Below are positions 28,145 through 36,528 of a DNA stretch of 64,000 nt, piece after piece. The DNA is from Algoriphagus formosus (GTDB lineage: Bacteria > Bacteroidota > Bacteroidia > Cytophagales > Cyclobacteriaceae): NCBI RefSeq assembly GCF_002807035.1, contig NZ_NIUC01000001.1, positions 496,001-560,000 of the forward strand, given 5' to 3'. How positions within the stretch are numbered: the stretch's first letter is position 1; every line of letters starts with the position of its first letter. Made by a program: the position numbers and the translations under genes. Under the pieces are notes generated by a model, which was given only the letters and a program-made list of their open reading frames with translations, did not search any database and was not told where the DNA came from.

Positions 28145-29057
28145 AGCAAAGGGCTGCAGCTCCCAAGGTACCGGCATTGTTTTCTAGTGTAGCTTTTTTG
28201 AGCTTCAAATCTTTATTATAGTACTGTGTCAGATATTGACGAATGGTACGCTCCAAGGCTGGCATCATAAACTCCAAACCAGCAGAAATTCCCCCTCCAA
28301 AGTAAACTTCGGCGACATCTAAAATCCGTATGGTAGATACGATGGATTGACCTAGAATCTCTCCTACTTCTTCGAAAACCATCAGAGAAACTTCATTTCC
28401 CTCGCGTGCAGTATCTACCAATAAATGTGAACCTAAGGTAGCTCCCTTAAGCCTTCCTGCCTTTTCGGGGAATGCATCTATCATTCGAGCCAAAATATCA
28501 AGAATACCTTGTCTTCCGATCAATGTTTCTAGACGAGCATTTCCTTTGGAAAGCATATGACCCATTTCGAGAGCATTTCCTCTTGACCCTTTAAAAACCT
28601 CACCATCAATTACATAAGCACTTCCAATTCCAGTACCCATTGTAATGAACAGGAAGTTGTCAGATGGATCATCTTTGCCAAAATAGAACTCTCCGATAGC
28701 GGCGGCAGCGGCATCATTTTCTAGAAAAAATTCTTTGTCCGGATACTTCGCTTCAAGGCTTTCTTTGAGTTTGAATTGATTCAGGGCCGGGATAGCCGGA
28801 ATCTCCAAAGGAGTAGTCCGATCTTTTGAAATTAATCCTGGAAGACCAATACCCACTTTTTCTACCTGCGGATATTTTCGAAAATATTTCCCCAATCCTT
28901 CTGTAAATGCTTCTCCAAATCCATTAGGATGTTCTCTGAATGGATGCGTTTCTTCTTTATCAAAATCAAGGATTTCACCACTCTTATTTACCAATCCGAT
29001 TTTAAGATGGGTTCCTCCCACGTCCACTCCCAAAAAGTGTGTTTCTGTTGTAGCCAT
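28125..29057 (-). CDS. ROK family sugar kinase
   Basis: A 310-residue protein from MATTETHFLGVDVGGTH (ATG at 29057; a further ATG at 29093 is less likely). The ATP-binding GVDVGGTHLKIG, the sugar-site ENDAAAAAIGEFYFG, the MGTGIGSAYVIDG loop and the ExGH motif (LEMGHM) are all present. ROK glucokinases usually carry a CxCGxxGC zinc motif right after ExGH; here that stretch (LSKGNARLETLIGRQG) has no cysteine. Phosphorylation of glucose or another hexose is expected. It lies downstream of the cvfB-ykgJ pair on the same strand. Confidence 0.85.
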   Translation of the reverse strand: MATTETHFLGVDVGGTHLKIGLVNKSGEILDFDKEETHPFREHPNGFGEAFTEGLGKYFRKYPQVEKVGIGLPGLISKDRTTPLEIPAIPALNQFKLKESLEAKYPDKEFFLENDAAAAAIGEFYFGKDDPSDNFLFITMGTGIGSAYVIDGEVFKGSRGNALEMGHMLSKGNARLETLIGRQGILDILARMIDAFPEKAGRLKGATLGSHLLVDTAREGNEVSLMVFEEVGEILGQSIVSTIRILDVAEVYFGGGISAGLEFMMPALERTIRQYLTQYYNKDLKLKKATLENNAGTLGAAALCFMGSGL

Positions 29058-29102
29058 TGAGTTATTTATAGGTTTGATTGTCAAAAAAGCCAAAATTTCG
29101 GC

Positions 29103-29594
29103 TTACTTCCTATACTCTTTCTCTATCTGGCGGAAAATTTTATGTACCGCCGGACAGATGAGTGTGTTTTTCAGACTCAAGTTAAGAATCCCTGCCATAT
29201 TTTTTCGATTGGTATGCGGATATTCCCTGCACGCCTTCGGTCTGTCCTCGTAAACTAGGCACTTATTGTCTACTCCCAAAAATGGACAAGGTGAGGAACG
29301 AAGCACAAAATCGCCTTCGTCGTCACGCTGAAGGTATTCATCGATAAATTGACTTGGCTTCATCCGGAAAACTTTGGCGATGCGATCAATATCTGTCTGA
29401 AGAAAAATCGGACTGGTAGTCTTACAGCAATTAGCGCAATCCAAACAGTCGATTTCTTGAAAAACCTCCTCATGATTTTCCGCAAAGCGCAAATCCAAAT
29501 CCTTGGGCTTTAGCCTTCTGAGCCGGTCTTTCAGCTTTTTGTTGGTGGGAAAATCAGATTGACTTTCCTGTCGAAAAGTCTCAAGGTCTATCAC
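29103..29594 (-). CDS. YkgJ-type cysteine-cluster protein
   Basis: A 163-residue protein of the YkgJ/CxxCxxCC family, with predicted Zn/Fe binding. The cluster CLDCANCCKT, a later CPFL...NKC and DRPKACREYPH are present. A GTG start at 29594 is preferred: its GTGA overlaps the stop of the upstream cvfB-like gene by 4 nt, a classic translational-coupling layout, and the N-terminus (VIDLETFRQES) then fits the family. The ATG at 29669 would overlap that gene by 79 nt. The biological role of the family is unclear. Confidence 0.85.
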   Translation of the reverse strand: MIDLETFRQESQSDFPTNKKLKDRLRRLKPKDLDLRFAENHEEVFQEIDCLDCANCCKTTSPIFLQTDIDRIAKVFRMKPSQFIDEYLQRDDEGDFVLRSSPCPFLGVDNKCLVYEDRPKACREYPHTNRKNMAGILNLSLKNTLICPAVHKIFRQIEKEYRK

Positions 29595-30430
29595 TGCTTC
29601 GAATCGTTTAGCTTGATACCATCCTCTAGGATTACAATTTCCTTGGCCTTGTAAAGCTGTCCGATACATTGTTTGAAATGCTTTTTGCTCATGCCGAGCA
29701 CTTCTTTGATCTCCTCTGGATCAGATTTGTCATGAAGTGGCAAAAATTCCTTTTCTCTCAACACATAAAGGATCTTCTCGGCTCCTTCCTCATATTTGGC
29801 CCTGCCAATAGGCTGAAGCTGTAGGTCAATTTTACCATCATCTCGCTGTTTCTTTACAAAAAGTCGACGGCGCTCGCCAAGCCTTAAGGGTTGAAAAACC
29901 TCATTTCCAAAGATTAGGCCCTCATATCTGCCTTCGAGCAAAACCTTATAGCCTAAATCTGTTTTTTCAAAAATCAATCCCGATACCTCTTGACCAGGTT
30001 CGTAATCCTTGGGTGCGGGATAAATAAAATCCCGGTATTTACTACTGCCTATCAATCTATTGGTACGATAGTCTGCACAAACCCGAATGAGATATTTCTC
30101 ACCCTGATGCATGTTTTTCCCCATTTCAGCCTTGGGCACAAAAAGATCCTTTGGCAAGCCCCAATCTACGAAGGCCCCAAAGGAGGTTAATTCCTTCACC
30201 TCCATCACTGCCCACTCATCCAAACAGGCCTTGGGAACGTCGGTGACTGCGACTGGCCTATCTTCACTATCCGTGTAAATAAAAACTGACAAGACATCCC
30301 CTTCTCGCTCATTACCAGTTAGATAACGATTAGGAATCAAAACTTCCTCGCCGGATTCGGTGGCTACATAGGCACCTGAATCGGTGAATCTATTGATGGG
30401 TAATAAACTGATTTTTCCAAGTTCATTCAT
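29591..30430 (-). CDS. CvfB-like S1 RNA-binding protein
   Basis: A 279-residue protein of the CvfB family: tandem S1-like OB folds (YVATESGEEVLIPNRYL, LTSFGAFVDWGLPKDLFVP, SGLIFEKTDLGYKVLLEG) and a C-terminal winged helix (KKHFKQCIGQLYKAKEIV). In Staphylococcus aureus CvfB affects virulence gene expression through RNA binding; in Bacteroidota its targets are unknown. It is the first gene of a minus-strand group with ykgJ and possibly the ROK kinase. Confidence 0.88.
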   Translation of the reverse strand: MNELGKISLLPINRFTDSGAYVATESGEEVLIPNRYLTGNEREGDVLSVFIYTDSEDRPVAVTDVPKACLDEWAVMEVKELTSFGAFVDWGLPKDLFVPKAEMGKNMHQGEKYLIRVCADYRTNRLIGSSKYRDFIYPAPKDYEPGQEVSGLIFEKTDLGYKVLLEGRYEGLIFGNEVFQPLRLGERRRLFVKKQRDDGKIDLQLQPIGRAKYEEGAEKILYVLREKEFLPLHDKSDPEEIKEVLGMSKKHFKQCIGQLYKAKEIVILEDGIKLNDSKQ

Positions 30431-30507
30431 GCCTCAAAGGTACGAGATAAATTAGAGACAAGAACTTAAAACCTGACAAACAAAGTCAGATAAGCGAAGG
30501 TTAAAAA

Positions 30508-30538
30508 TTGGAAAAGCTCCAATTCAGCGGTAGCTTTG
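30508..30538 (+). promoter_or_regulatory. Bacteroidota-type promoter for 3-hydroxyacyl-CoA dehydrogenase
   Basis: TTG (30508-30510), 20 nt, then a perfect TAGCTTTG (30531-30538). This is the clearest -33/-7 pair on the plus strand here. The leader is about 50 nt. Confidence 0.65.
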
Positions 30539-30595
30539 AACCCTCGATTCGAAAAGAATTAAACCCAAATTAACGTAAACTAACATCTAATATTT

Positions 30596-31486
30596 ATGCA
30601 AAACATAACTGTGATCGGTTCTGGTACCATGGGAAATGGCATCGCCCATGTTTTTGCCCAGCAGGGCTTTCAGGTTTCTTTAGTAGATCTGAAAGAGGAT
30701 TTTTTACAAAAAGCAGTATCCACGATCAGTAAAAATATGGATCGTCAGGTGGCAAAAGGAAAACTCAGCGAAGAAGACAAAACTGCTGCGCTTTCCAGAA
30801 TTAGCACCTTCACAGACTTGAAGTCAGGAGTGTCTTCGGCAGATTTGGTCATTGAGGCAGCTACCGAAAACTTAAGCATCAAGCTTGACCTATTTAGACA
30901 GCTGGACGAGTTGACTCCGAAGTCAGCAATTTTGGCTACCAATACCTCCTCTATCTCTATCACCAAAATCGCAGCTGTCACCCAGCGGGCTGGTCAAGTG
31001 ATCGGAATGCACTTTATGAATCCAGTGCCTGTGATGAAACTCGTTGAGGTAATCAGAGGCTATGCTACTTCGGATGAGGTTACGAACGACATCATGGAGC
31101 TTTCCAAAAAACTGGGGAAAGTACCCGTAGAGGTGAATGATTATCCAGGCTTTGTAGCCAACCGTATTTTGATGCCTATGATCAATGAGGCCATTTATTC
31201 CCTATACGAAGGGGTAGCTGGAGTGGAAGAGATCGATACGGTCATGAAATTGGGAATGGCGCATCCTATGGGACCATTGCAATTAGCGGACTTTATTGGC
31301 TTGGATGTTTGTCTTTCTATCCTGAAAGTACTTCATGATGGTTTTGGCAATCCTAAATATGCACCTTGCCCGCTTTTGATCAATATGGTAGAGGCTGGAT
31401 ACAAGGGCGTCAAGTCAGGAGAAGGATTCTATCAGTACACAGCCGGAAGCAAAGATTTGGTTGTAGCATCAAGATTTAGCAAGTAA
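30596..31486 (+). CDS. 3-hydroxybutyryl-CoA dehydrogenase
   Basis: A 296-residue NAD-dependent short-chain 3-hydroxyacyl-CoA dehydrogenase. The N-terminal Rossmann motif is VIGSGTMGNGIAHVFAQQG. The catalytic His-Glu region is IGMHFMNPVPVMKLVEVI, and the C-terminal dimer domain holds PGFVANRILMPMINEAI and AHPMGPLQLADFIGLDV. It oxidises 3-hydroxybutyryl-CoA to acetoacetyl-CoA in fatty acid or amino acid breakdown. The glutaryl-CoA dehydrogenase further along (46316) feeds crotonyl-CoA toward the same step. It is followed at 14 nt by a nucleoside kinase gene, probably in the same transcript. Confidence 0.93.
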   Translation: MQNITVIGSGTMGNGIAHVFAQQGFQVSLVDLKEDFLQKAVSTISKNMDRQVAKGKLSEEDKTAALSRISTFTDLKSGVSSADLVIEAATENLSIKLDLFRQLDELTPKSAILATNTSSISITKIAAVTQRAGQVIGMHFMNPVPVMKLVEVIRGYATSDEVTNDIMELSKKLGKVPVEVNDYPGFVANRILMPMINEAIYSLYEGVAGVEEIDTVMKLGMAHPMGPLQLADFIGLDVCLSILKVLHDGFGNPKYAPCPLLINMVEAGYKGVKSGEGFYQYTAGSKDLVVASRFSK

Positions 31487-31500
31487 TTTCTATTAAAAAT

Positions 31501-32118
31501 ATGCATTTAGCAGTATCCGGAAATATCGGTAGCGGGAAGACTACGCTCACAGAAAAGCTGGCCAAACACTACGGTTGGAAGGCTGAGTTCGAAGCGGTCG
31601 ACAATAACCCATACCTTGCTGACTTCTATGAAGACATGAAGCGTTGGGCATTTCATCTTCAGGTTTATTTTTTGAATTCCCGTTACAATCAGATCAGAAA
31701 GATCCAGGACAATAATGAGAATACCATCCAAGATCGGACGATCTACGAGGATGCCTACATATTTGCAGCGAATCTGTATAAAAGCAATTTACTGACGGAA
31801 CGGGATTACTGGAACTACAGAAGTTTGTTTGACTCCATGATTCAGCATGTGAAAGCTCCGGACTTGCTTATCTACCTCAAGGCTGACATCCCAAAACTGG
31901 TAGGCCAAATCGAAAAGCGGGGAAGAACTTATGAGACAGCCATGCGAATCGATTACCTCAAAAACCTCAATCAGCATTACGAAGATTGGATAGAAAACTA
32001 TCAGGAAGGAAAACTGCTGATTATTGATGTGAATAATTTAGACTTTGTAGAGCGGTCAGAGGACTTTTCCTTTATCGTCGAAAAAATAGAAAGGGAGATG
32101 TTTGGGCTATTTGCCTAA
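31501..32118 (+). CDS. Deoxynucleoside kinase
   Basis: A 205-residue dNK-family enzyme that phosphorylates deoxyadenosine or deoxyguanosine for nucleotide salvage. The P-loop SGNIGSGKTT is at the very N-terminus, with the DRTIYEDAYIFA motif (DRS/ERS) and the lid KRGRTYETAMR. The size is normal. It follows the 3-hydroxyacyl-CoA dehydrogenase by 14 nt; a shared transcript is likely without an obvious pathway link. A terminator lies at 32246-32269. Confidence 0.92.
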   Translation: MHLAVSGNIGSGKTTLTEKLAKHYGWKAEFEAVDNNPYLADFYEDMKRWAFHLQVYFLNSRYNQIRKIQDNNENTIQDRTIYEDAYIFAANLYKSNLLTERDYWNYRSLFDSMIQHVKAPDLLIYLKADIPKLVGQIEKRGRTYETAMRIDYLKNLNQHYEDWIENYQEGKLLIIDVNNLDFVERSEDFSFIVEKIEREMFGLFA

Positions 32119-32245
32119 GTAGGGCCAGCTGAAAACGCATGGATAAGCTAAAAGCTATCATTCCAAATGGTAAGCTTATGCTTACACCAAACAGTTTCTC
32201 TACAAGTCCAAAGTTATTGCCAATAAAAATCTGTTTTCTGTTCCA

Positions 32246-32269
32246 AAAAATCTCAACATTGAGATTTTT
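32246..32269 (+). terminator. Terminator after deoxynucleoside kinase
   Basis: The near-perfect inverted repeat aaaaatctcaa/ttgagattttt, with a very small loop, ends in T-residues. Confidence 0.75.
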
Positions 32270-32277
32270 AAGCTAGC

Positions 32278-32364
32278 CTCAGGCATAGCATCTTCTGCGT
32301 GAGTCTTCGCTTGAAGTATAGGCATACATCTACGCTTGACCGCCTTGAATCTGCCATGCCTGAG
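32278..32364. repeat. Inverted repeat in gene-free stretch
   Basis: A 9-bp perfect inverted repeat, ctcaggcat (32278-32286) and atgcctgag (32356-32364), encloses about 70 nt without coding features. The inner part (agtcttcgcttgaa) vaguely resembles module B of the 44 kb array. It may be a decayed mobile or REP-type remnant. Confidence 0.4.
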
Positions 32365-32386
32365 ACTTTTTCAGCAGTCCCTCATA

Positions 32387-33031
32387 TCACCCCATTTTTC
32401 TCATTAACCAATTGAAAATCATCTCTTTTTGTTCATCCTTAGGATTGATCAATAGCTGATCCAATCGCTTCAAAGAACCGCCTGTCATCAAGGTCTCAAA
32501 GGGACAAAGTCGAATCAACTTATACCCATGAAGTCTTGTGAGTAAATCAATTTGGGCATCATTGTAGGCTTGAAGCTTCCAGCCTGTAGAACCATTCCCC
32601 GAAAAATCACCTGGCTCGCTGGAAGGACCAAATAATCGCTGGGCAATGGGAGGCCCCTCCCAAACCCTAGCCTGCAATCCAGCCTTCACAGCCTCTTTCT
32701 CCTGACTTCTGCAGAGTCTTTTGTAGGCTTGATCAAAGGAAAAACTCATTTCTGAGTACAATTCAGACCTCAATGAAGTCAGCCGATAGCGATTAAAATG
32801 AACTTCTGTATCCCAAAGAATCAAAAAGCGATTAAGCTTGAAGTCAAACTTCATCTTTTCAAGCAAAGGAAGATTTCCCTTTCCTCCCAAATCTTCAAAA
32901 ATCTCTTCTAGCCAAGCTTTGCCCTTTTTGTCTAAATAGTTTGATTCGACGGGAATAGAAACTTCCCATTCGTAGTCAGCCCCGCCCTCTTTTAAGATCA
33001 AATCGAGCTGCCGGGTCATCAATTGGCTCAT
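32387..33031 (-). CDS. Conserved hypothetical protein
   Basis: A 214-residue cytosolic-looking protein with no recognised domain; a second start (MTRQLDLILKE) lies at 33019. Seen are an N-terminal helix, WEVSIPVESNYLDKKGKAWL, a strand-rich FLILWDTEVHFNRYRLTSLR and a C-terminal RLHGYKLIRLCPFETLM region that recalls the edge of a nuclease-type alpha/beta core. That resemblance is weak. It begins 3 nt after the DUF2452 gene, so they are probably co-transcribed. Confidence 0.75.
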   Translation of the reverse strand: MSQLMTRQLDLILKEGGADYEWEVSIPVESNYLDKKGKAWLEEIFEDLGGKGNLPLLEKMKFDFKLNRFLILWDTEVHFNRYRLTSLRSELYSEMSFSFDQAYKRLCRSQEKEAVKAGLQARVWEGPPIAQRLFGPSSEPGDFSGNGSTGWKLQAYNDAQIDLLTRLHGYKLIRLCPFETLMTGGSLKRLDQLLINPKDEQKEMIFNWLMRKMG

Positions 33032-33034
33032 AGT

Positions 33035-33493
33035 TTAGGTGTTTTCCCGCAGAATTTCCCAGGTATGGTCTGCCAGCAGTTTTACTTCAGCCACAAATTT
33101 GGCCCAATCTTTTTTCCGACCCCATTCATCAGGACCGATCAAACTCAAAAAGTCCGTACCATCCTCTTTTTGGTACAAAAAATATCGATGGTTAATCAGG
33201 GGTTCAAATCCCATCGCTGCTTGATAGATTCTTTCGGAAACTTCCACGCGGGCTTTGATTTTTTTTGCCTGATCCGCCAAAAGCTGCATCTGCTGGTAGA
33301 TCTGAGACATTTGCATATCAGTCTGCGACTGCATGGCTGCCACTGCTCTTCCAGTGATTTTACCTTTATCTTCCGGCTTGACGATCGCACTCCCAGAATG
33401 GTGGGCATAGGGCAATAGACCCGGATTCTCGGTGGTTTTTTCTTTCATCTGGTCCAAGTCCAGATTTTCAATATTGATTTTTTTACCGCTCAT
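33035..33493 (-). CDS. DUF2452 domain protein
   Basis: A 152-residue protein matching DUF2452. Seen are NPGLLPYAHHSGSAIVKPED, a helical region with MQLLADQAKKIKARVEVS, IYQAAMGFEPLINHRYFLY and LIGPDEWG. There is no signal peptide. The family is common in Bacteroidota and of unknown function. It is the middle gene of a compact trio (33640 to 32387), separated from its neighbours by 0 and 3 nt. Confidence 0.87.
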   Translation of the reverse strand: MSGKKINIENLDLDQMKEKTTENPGLLPYAHHSGSAIVKPEDKGKITGRAVAAMQSQTDMQMSQIYQQMQLLADQAKKIKARVEVSERIYQAAMGFEPLINHRYFLYQKEDGTDFLSLIGPDEWGRKKDWAKFVAEVKLLADHTWEILRENT

Positions 33494-33640
33494 TTATTCT
33501 TCTCCTGTACTGATTCTTTCTTTTAAATTTCCCTTCGACCCCGGAAAGGTGGTCTTTTGGGAGATGTCGTATCCTATCCATAACATGATTGCCATGAAAA
33601 TGATAAAAAGAATCAAGAATATTTTTTTTCCTTTGTTCAT
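33494..33640 (-). CDS. 48-residue single-helix membrane protein
   Basis: The small frame from ATG 33638-33640 to the stop at 33494-33496 encodes MNKGKKIFLILFIIF..., one membrane helix (about residues 6-25) with basic residues before it and a hydrophilic tail (SQKTTFPGSKGNLKERIS). Its stop abuts the DUF2452 start with no gap. The positive-inside pattern and operon packing support a real gene. Function unknown. Confidence 0.6.
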   Translation of the reverse strand: MNKGKKIFLILFIIFMAIMLWIGYDISQKTTFPGSKGNLKERISTGEE

Positions 33641-33798
33641 GTCTTCCCTACTTTTCGATAGACAAAATAAGTGAGTTCATATCAATTTCCCCTTCTTTTG
33701 AGTAAACTTTCATACTATAAATAATGCATTTCAAAAATTGTTTCTAATTTTAGGGGAAGTACCAAACAAACTTTTACGTAAACCAGATTTTTCTCCCC

Positions 33799-34134
33799 AT
33801 GTATCAATATATAAGTGAAGCCTCTATTTATCAGTATTTCGGAGATGATGATCCTGAGATGATCAGGGATATGATTCAGATTATACTAGATACAAATGTT
33901 AATGACCTCCAAGAACTACCAAAGTTTTTAGAAAATGGGGATTTTGAAACCATTAAAAAAAGATGTCATAAAGCAAAACCATCCATGAGTTATATTGGGG
34001 CCATGAAAACCCGAAAGCTTCTGGAGAAAATCGAGGAAAATCTCGAAAATTCGAAAGAAGAAATCGATGAACTCCACGGACACATGGATGAAATCAAAAG
34101 GGAGCTTTTGGATTTTCTGAAAGAAAAAACTTAA
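33799..34134 (+). CDS. Hpt (histidine phosphotransfer) domain protein
   Basis: A 111-residue all-helical protein with the phosphoacceptor motif KKRCHKAKPSMSYIGA; His57 would receive phosphate from a response-regulator receiver domain. It is free-standing, with no histidine kinase or regulator adjacent. It lies 12 nt upstream of the S9 peptidase, so they may be co-transcribed, although no functional link is evident. Confidence 0.85.
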   Translation: MYQYISEASIYQYFGDDDPEMIRDMIQIILDTNVNDLQELPKFLENGDFETIKKRCHKAKPSMSYIGAMKTRKLLEKIEENLENSKEEIDELHGHMDEIKRELLDFLKEKT

Positions 34135-34146
34135 ATCTCTCTTTAA

Positions 34147-36528
34147 ATGATCAAAAAAATAATTTGGATTAGCCTAATCACCCTAATCCAAGGTAGCCTA
34201 TTTGCTCAATCCTCCCTCTCCGTAGAATACATCATGCGTGATCCAAGTTGGATGGGATATTTTCCATCTGGAGTCGAATGGAGTGATGATAGTAAGACCA
34301 TTTACTTTGAATACAATCCCGAGAATAACCCCGCAGATTCCCTCTATCAAATTCAGCTTAGCGACCTTTCTTCTATCGAGAAAGTTGACTGGAAGATGGA
34401 TCGGGAGCGATCAAGGTCTCAAGAATCCTTCAACTCCGATAAAAGCCTTCGGATATTCGTAGGTCCAAATGATCGGATCATTTTAGAAGACCTCGAAAAA
34501 AATTCACAAAAAGAGCTGCTTAACTGGCACACTCGGGTTTCTAATCCCACCTTTTTGGCGGATGAAGACTTTCTCTTCTTTGTAAGCGAGCAGAATATCT
34601 ACACGCTTGAGATCCCCACCGGAGTAGTCAAAAGAGTGACCAATATTTCCAACGGTTCCCAACCTTCTTCATCAGGGTCCGGAAAAAGTGATTCAAAGGC
34701 TTCCAAGCCATTTTTAGAGTCAGAAAATTTGAAGCTTTTGGAGGTGGTACGTCAGCGGGAAGAAAAGCGGGAAATGAGACAAGCTTACCGCGAAGCAACT
34801 CAGATTACACCCGAAAAAGAATTCACCTATTACACCGGAGGGAAAAATCCATCCAACTTACAGCTTTCACCGGACGGAAGATTTGCGAGCTTTTCATTTT
34901 TCAATCCTTCCAGCAATAAAAACACGGCAGTTCCCAACTACGTCGATGCATCGGGTTACACCGAGGACCTCAATGCCCGTCCAAAAGTAGGCACCAAGCC
35001 AACTACTTCTGAGATTGGAATTTATGATCTGAATAGAGATACGGTTTATTTTATAGAAACCTCCAATCTTCCCGGTATCAAAGATTTGCCTGATTATGTG
35101 AGTGATTATCCTGATCGGGAATGGGAAGAAAAAGAGCGAGATTTGGCCCTATTTGGACCAGTGTTTTCCCCTGATGGATCGCAAGCCATCGTCGTAGTAA
35201 GATCCATTGATAACAAAGATCGCTGGATTACCTTGGTTGATTTGGAGACAGGGGAATTAAAGACTTTAGACAGACAGCGAGATGAAGCCTGGATCGCCGG
35301 GCCTGGAATTGGTTGGACTTACTCAGGGGGTACTTTGGGATGGCTACCAGACGGAAAACACATTTATTACCAATCGGAAGAAAGCGGCTATTCACATCTT
35401 TACATCCAAAATGTGGACACACAAGCCAAAACAGCATTGACGAGTGGAAACTATGAGGTTTTTGACCCTTTCATCTCCAAAGACAAAAAATCCTGGTATC
35501 TGACCACCTCCGAAGTTGATCCGGGAGAGCGTCATTTTTACCGTATGCCTCTGATGGGCGGGAAAATGGAAAAACTGACCTCCATGACCGGAAACAATGA
35601 AGTTAAGCTTTCCCCGGATGAAAAGCATCTTGCCATTCTTCACTCCTACTCCAATTCTCCCACAGAGCTCTATCTCCAAAAAAACAAAGTAGAGGCTGAA
35701 CCTATCAAATTGACCAGTGGTCAAAGTGAGGAGTTTCAGGCTTATGATTGGAGAGATCCGGAAATTATCCGCTTCCAGGCAGCAGATGGTGCAATGGTAC
35801 CTGCACGGATCTACGAACCCAATCTAGAAAAGAAAAATGGAGCTGCCGTGATCTTTGTGCACGGTGCCGGCTATCTTCAAAATGTTCATAAGTGGTGGAG
35901 TAGCTATTTTCGAGAGTACATGTTCCACAATCTATTGGCCGATTTGGGATATACCGTTTTGGATATTGACTATCGTGCCTCAGCAGGATACGGTAGGGAT
36001 TGGCGAACAGGAATCTACCGTCACATGGGTGGAAAGGACCTTTCTGACCAAGTAGATGGTGCAAAGCATCTGGTAAGCAATTATGGAATTGATGCAGACC
36101 GAATTGGGATTTATGGTGGGAGCTATGGAGGTTTTATCACACTGATGGCCCTATTCAATCACCCGGATGTTTTCAAATCAGGTGCAGCGCTTCGCTCCGT
36201 CACGGATTGGGCTCATTACAATCACGGCTACACCTCCAACATTCTCAATACGCCTGAGGAGGATCCCATTGCGTATAGACGCTCCTCGCCTATTTATTTT
36301 GCTGAAGGACTGGAAGGTCACCTCCTCATCGCTCATGGCATGGTAGATGTCAATGTTCATTTTCAGGATGTCGTGAGACTCTCCCAGCGATTGATCGAAT
36401 TAGGAAAAGATAATTGGGAAATGGCTGTCTATCCGGTAGAAGACCACGGATTTATAGAGCCTAGCTCCTGGACTGATGAATACAAACGTATCCTTAAACT
36501 CTTCAACAGCACTTTATTAAATGAATAA
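34147..36528 (+). CDS. S9 family (DPP IV/prolyl oligopeptidase) peptidase
   Basis: A 793-residue exported serine peptidase: a signal peptide (ending SLFAQ), an N-terminal DPP-IV-like propeller (PDGRFASFSF, FSPDGSQAIVVV, WLPDGKHIYYQS), and a C-terminal alpha/beta hydrolase. Catalytic residues are Ser in GIYGGSYGGFITL, Asp in AHGMVDVNVHFQ and His in EDHGF. It removes peptides from N-termini, often after proline. Its 3' end overlaps the gamma-glutamyltransferase gene by 8 nt; the two periplasmic enzymes probably work together in peptide and glutathione scavenging. Confidence 0.93.
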   Translation: MIKKIIWISLITLIQGSLFAQSSLSVEYIMRDPSWMGYFPSGVEWSDDSKTIYFEYNPENNPADSLYQIQLSDLSSIEKVDWKMDRERSRSQESFNSDKSLRIFVGPNDRIILEDLEKNSQKELLNWHTRVSNPTFLADEDFLFFVSEQNIYTLEIPTGVVKRVTNISNGSQPSSSGSGKSDSKASKPFLESENLKLLEVVRQREEKREMRQAYREATQITPEKEFTYYTGGKNPSNLQLSPDGRFASFSFFNPSSNKNTAVPNYVDASGYTEDLNARPKVGTKPTTSEIGIYDLNRDTVYFIETSNLPGIKDLPDYVSDYPDREWEEKERDLALFGPVFSPDGSQAIVVVRSIDNKDRWITLVDLETGELKTLDRQRDEAWIAGPGIGWTYSGGTLGWLPDGKHIYYQSEESGYSHLYIQNVDTQAKTALTSGNYEVFDPFISKDKKSWYLTTSEVDPGERHFYRMPLMGGKMEKLTSMTGNNEVKLSPDEKHLAILHSYSNSPTELYLQKNKVEAEPIKLTSGQSEEFQAYDWRDPEIIRFQAADGAMVPARIYEPNLEKKNGAAVIFVHGAGYLQNVHKWWSSYFREYMFHNLLADLGYTVLDIDYRASAGYGRDWRTGIYRHMGGKDLSDQVDGAKHLVSNYGIDADRIGIYGGSYGGFITLMALFNHPDVFKSGAALRSVTDWAHYNHGYTSNILNTPEEDPIAYRRSSPIYFAEGLEGHLLIAHGMVDVNVHFQDVVRLSQRLIELGKDNWEMAVYPVEDHGFIEPSSWTDEYKRILKLFNSTLLNE

